Positions 12,838-14,269 of a DNA stretch of 14,269 bases are shown one piece after another. The DNA comes from an uncultured Faecalibacterium sp. (GTDB lineage Bacteria > Bacillota > Clostridia > Oscillospirales > Ruminococcaceae), in assembly GCA_900765105.1 (NCBI GenBank), contig CAAFQM010000343.1, positions 1 through 14,269 on the forward strand, written 5' to 3'. The notes under the pieces are model-generated. The model did not search any database, had not been told where the DNA came from, and saw nothing but the letters and a program-made list of their open reading frames with translations. The position numbers and the translations under genes were made by a program. Each line of letters begins with the position of its first letter. Positions within the stretch are counted from its first letter, which is position 1.

Positions 12838-13935
12838 TTATTCCGCCTCCTTGATCTTTTCTGCTTCCGCCTTCATGCGGTCGATGCGGGCCTTCAGCTC
12901 CGGCGGCATCTCCACCTTGGGCGCACGGGGGTCCAGCAGCCATGTAGCCGCATAGTGGGTATCGCTGATCTTGAACATGGGCGGATCCACTTCGTCATCG
13001 ATGTTCAGTGCATAGTGGTTGCGGGGTGCAAAGGCGTCGCCCGGCTTCTCATGCAGCAGGTTCGGCGGAGAACCCGGGATGGTGTACAGGCGGTCATCGG
13101 CGGTGTCCAGATCGGGCATGGCGGACAGCAGGCCCCAGGTGTAGGGGTGGCGCGGCTCGTAGAAGATCTCGTTGATGGTGCCGGTCTCCACGATCTTGCC
13201 CGCGTACATGACGTCCACATAGTCGGCGACCTTTGCCACAACACCCAGATCGTGGGTGATGTAGATGACCGAAATACCGCGCTCCCGCTGGATGCTGCGG
13301 ATCAGCTCCAGAATTTTGGCCTGAATGGTCACGTCCAGTGCGGTGGTTGGCTCATCGCAGATCAGCAGGTCGGGGTCGCAGGCCAGTGCAATGGCAATGA
13401 CCACGCGCTGACGCATACCGCCGGACAGCTGGTGCGGGTAGCTCTTCATGCGCTTTTCGGCGTCGGTGATGCCCACCTCTTCCAGCAGCTGCACAGCCTT
13501 TTTGTAGGCAGCATCCTTGGGCATCTTGAAGTGCCACAGCATACCCTCCATGATCTGCTTGCCGATGGGCATGGTGGGGTCAAGGCTGGTCATGGGGTCC
13601 TGGAACACCATGGCGATGCGCTTGCCATTGATGTGGTGGCGGATCCACTTCTTGTCCTTTTTCAGGATATCCACGGTCTCCGGGGTACCGTCGGCATGGT
13701 GATAGCTGAACTGGATGGAGCCGCTGTTCACGGTGGCGTTCTGGGCCAGAATGCCCATGGCTGCCTTCATGGTAACGGACTTGCCGGAACCGGATTCGCC
13801 CACCAGAGCGACCGTCTCGCCCTTGTACAGGTCGATATTCACGCCGCGGATGGCGTGCACCGGGCCTGCGGTGGTCTTAAAGGTAATATCAAGGTCTCGC
13901 ACCGACAAGACCTGTTCTTTTTTGTTTTCAGGCAT
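12838..13935 (-). CDS. oppD: Oligopeptide ABC transporter ATP-binding protein OppD
   Basis: 365-residue ATPase subunit. Walker A GESGSGKS (46-53), Q112 in FQDPMTSLDP, signature LSGGMRQR (170-177), Walker B LLICDEPTTALD (190-201) and H228 in ITHDLG. The oligopeptide-transporter C-terminal region (HPYTWGLLSAMPDL, IPGSPPNLL) is present. The Cys-rich cluster that many OppD/DppD carry after this motif is absent here (GDAFAPRNHYALNID has no cysteine), as in lactococcal-type OppD. The ATG at 13933-13935 has AAGGAGG (13944-13950) eight bases upstream. It starts 13 bases after the oppC stop and abuts oppF. Confidence 0.94.
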   Translation of the reverse strand: MPENKKEQVLSVRDLDITFKTTAGPVHAIRGVNIDLYKGETVALVGESGSGKSVTMKAAMGILAQNATVNSGSIQFSYHHADGTPETVDILKKDKKWIRHHINGKRIAMVFQDPMTSLDPTMPIGKQIMEGMLWHFKMPKDAAYKKAVQLLEEVGITDAEKRMKSYPHQLSGGMRQRVVIAIALACDPDLLICDEPTTALDVTIQAKILELIRSIQRERGISVIYITHDLGVVAKVADYVDVMYAGKIVETGTINEIFYEPRHPYTWGLLSAMPDLDTADDRLYTIPGSPPNLLHEKPGDAFAPRNHYALNIDDEVDPPMFKISDTHYAATWLLDPRAPKVEMPPELKARIDRMKAEAEKIKEAE

Positions 13936-13948
13936 GGGGTGTTCCTCC

Positions 13949-14269
13949 TTACATACTCTTCATCTTGGGGTCCAGAGCTTCGCGCAGGCCGTCGGCCACG
14001 AGGTTGAAGCTGAGCATCAGCAGGCTCATGACCACGATGGGCGGGATGATCTGGTAGGGGTGGGTGGTGAAGCTGTTGTACAGCTCACTGATCAGGGAAC
14101 CCAGCGAGCACTGCGGCACCGGGATGCCCAGACCGACGAAGGACAGGAACGCCTCGGTGAAGATAGCGGTGGGGATGCTGAACATGACCTGCGTGATGAT
14201 GGGTCCGATGATGTTGGGCAGCACTTCCTTGAAGATGATGAAGAAGCTGCCTGCGCCCAGCGTGCGGGA
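13949..14269 (-). CDS. oppC: Oligopeptide ABC transporter permease OppC, C-terminal part (cut by window edge)
   Basis: The last 106 residues of a binding-protein-dependent transport permease. The frame is open to the window edge, so the GTG inside (14222-14224) is an internal valine, not a start. The EAA-loop is visible as SRTLGAGSFFIIFKEVLPN, which contacts the ATPase subunits, followed by membrane helices around IIGPIITQVMFSIPTAIF and IIPPIVVMSLLMLSFNLVADGL. The terminal GLREALDPKMKSM is the classic OppC/DppC ending. First visible gene of the oppC-D-F operon; oppB and the binding protein would lie beyond the window. Confidence 0.93.
   Translation of the reverse strand, partial: SRTLGAGSFFIIFKEVLPNIIGPIITQVMFSIPTAIFTEAFLSFVGLGIPVPQCSLGSLISELYNSFTTHPYQIIPPIVVMSLLMLSFNLVADGLREALDPKMKSM

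Noticed and set aside
11950..14007. Very long antisense open frame over oppF/oppD (similar ones at 1937-3499, 4275-5471 and 7262-9286)
   Set aside because: Mirror-frame artefacts of GC-rich coding DNA; the opposite strand carries clear, motif-bearing genes.

Overview
The window looks like the chromosome of a GC-rich Clostridia, most likely Faecalibacterium or a close Oscillospiraceae relative. This is inferred from the GC-rich codon use, the glgB-glgC-glgD-glgA operon with a separate GlgD, the SPP1-type holin and CD1375-like phage proteins, and Lys/Arg/Ala-rich tails with KKRGRKPK motifs. No rRNA, tRNA, integrase, transposase or CRISPR array is visible.

Region 1 (1-5515, minus strand) is a glycogen synthesis operon read from right to left. 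It begins with a candidate promoter at 5418-5446 and runs glgB (branching enzyme), glgC (ADP-glucose pyrophosphorylase), glgD (catalytically degenerate partner of GlgC) and glgA (glycogen synthase, cut by the window edge). GlgC/GlgD make ADP-glucose, GlgA polymerises it and GlgB adds the alpha-1,6 branches. glgC and glgD overlap. A second candidate promoter inside a 29-bp interrupted palindrome lies between glgB and glgC. GlgB carries an unusual basic repeat tail.

Region 2 (5556-7017, minus strand) is a single-gene unit for a secreted or membrane-anchored cell-wall protein with DUF348, G5 and 3D domains. It has a strong promoter, an approximately 280-nt GC-rich leader full of inverted repeats, and its own terminator.

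Region 3 (7018-7423) is AT-rich and without a convincing gene. It holds an orphan minus-strand terminator and the promoter of the next operon.

Region 4 (7424-10288, plus strand) is a compact six-gene phage-derived operon: tail fibre, a small fibre-associated protein, a 41-residue CD1375-like protein, an M15 peptidase endolysin, a membrane/coiled-coil XhlA-like protein and an SPP1-type holin. It has its own promoter and a 16-bp-stem terminator. No capsid, terminase, tail tube, integrase or repressor gene is present, so it is an isolated fibre plus lysis cassette, either a prophage remnant or a domesticated unit.

Region 5 (10399-11773, plus) encodes a TPR lipoprotein with a Ser/Ala/Glu-rich linker and an unrecognised C-terminal domain. 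It converges on region 6 across a shared bidirectional terminator. Region 6 (11905-14269, minus) is the 3' end of an oligopeptide ABC transporter operon: oppC (partial), oppD, oppF.
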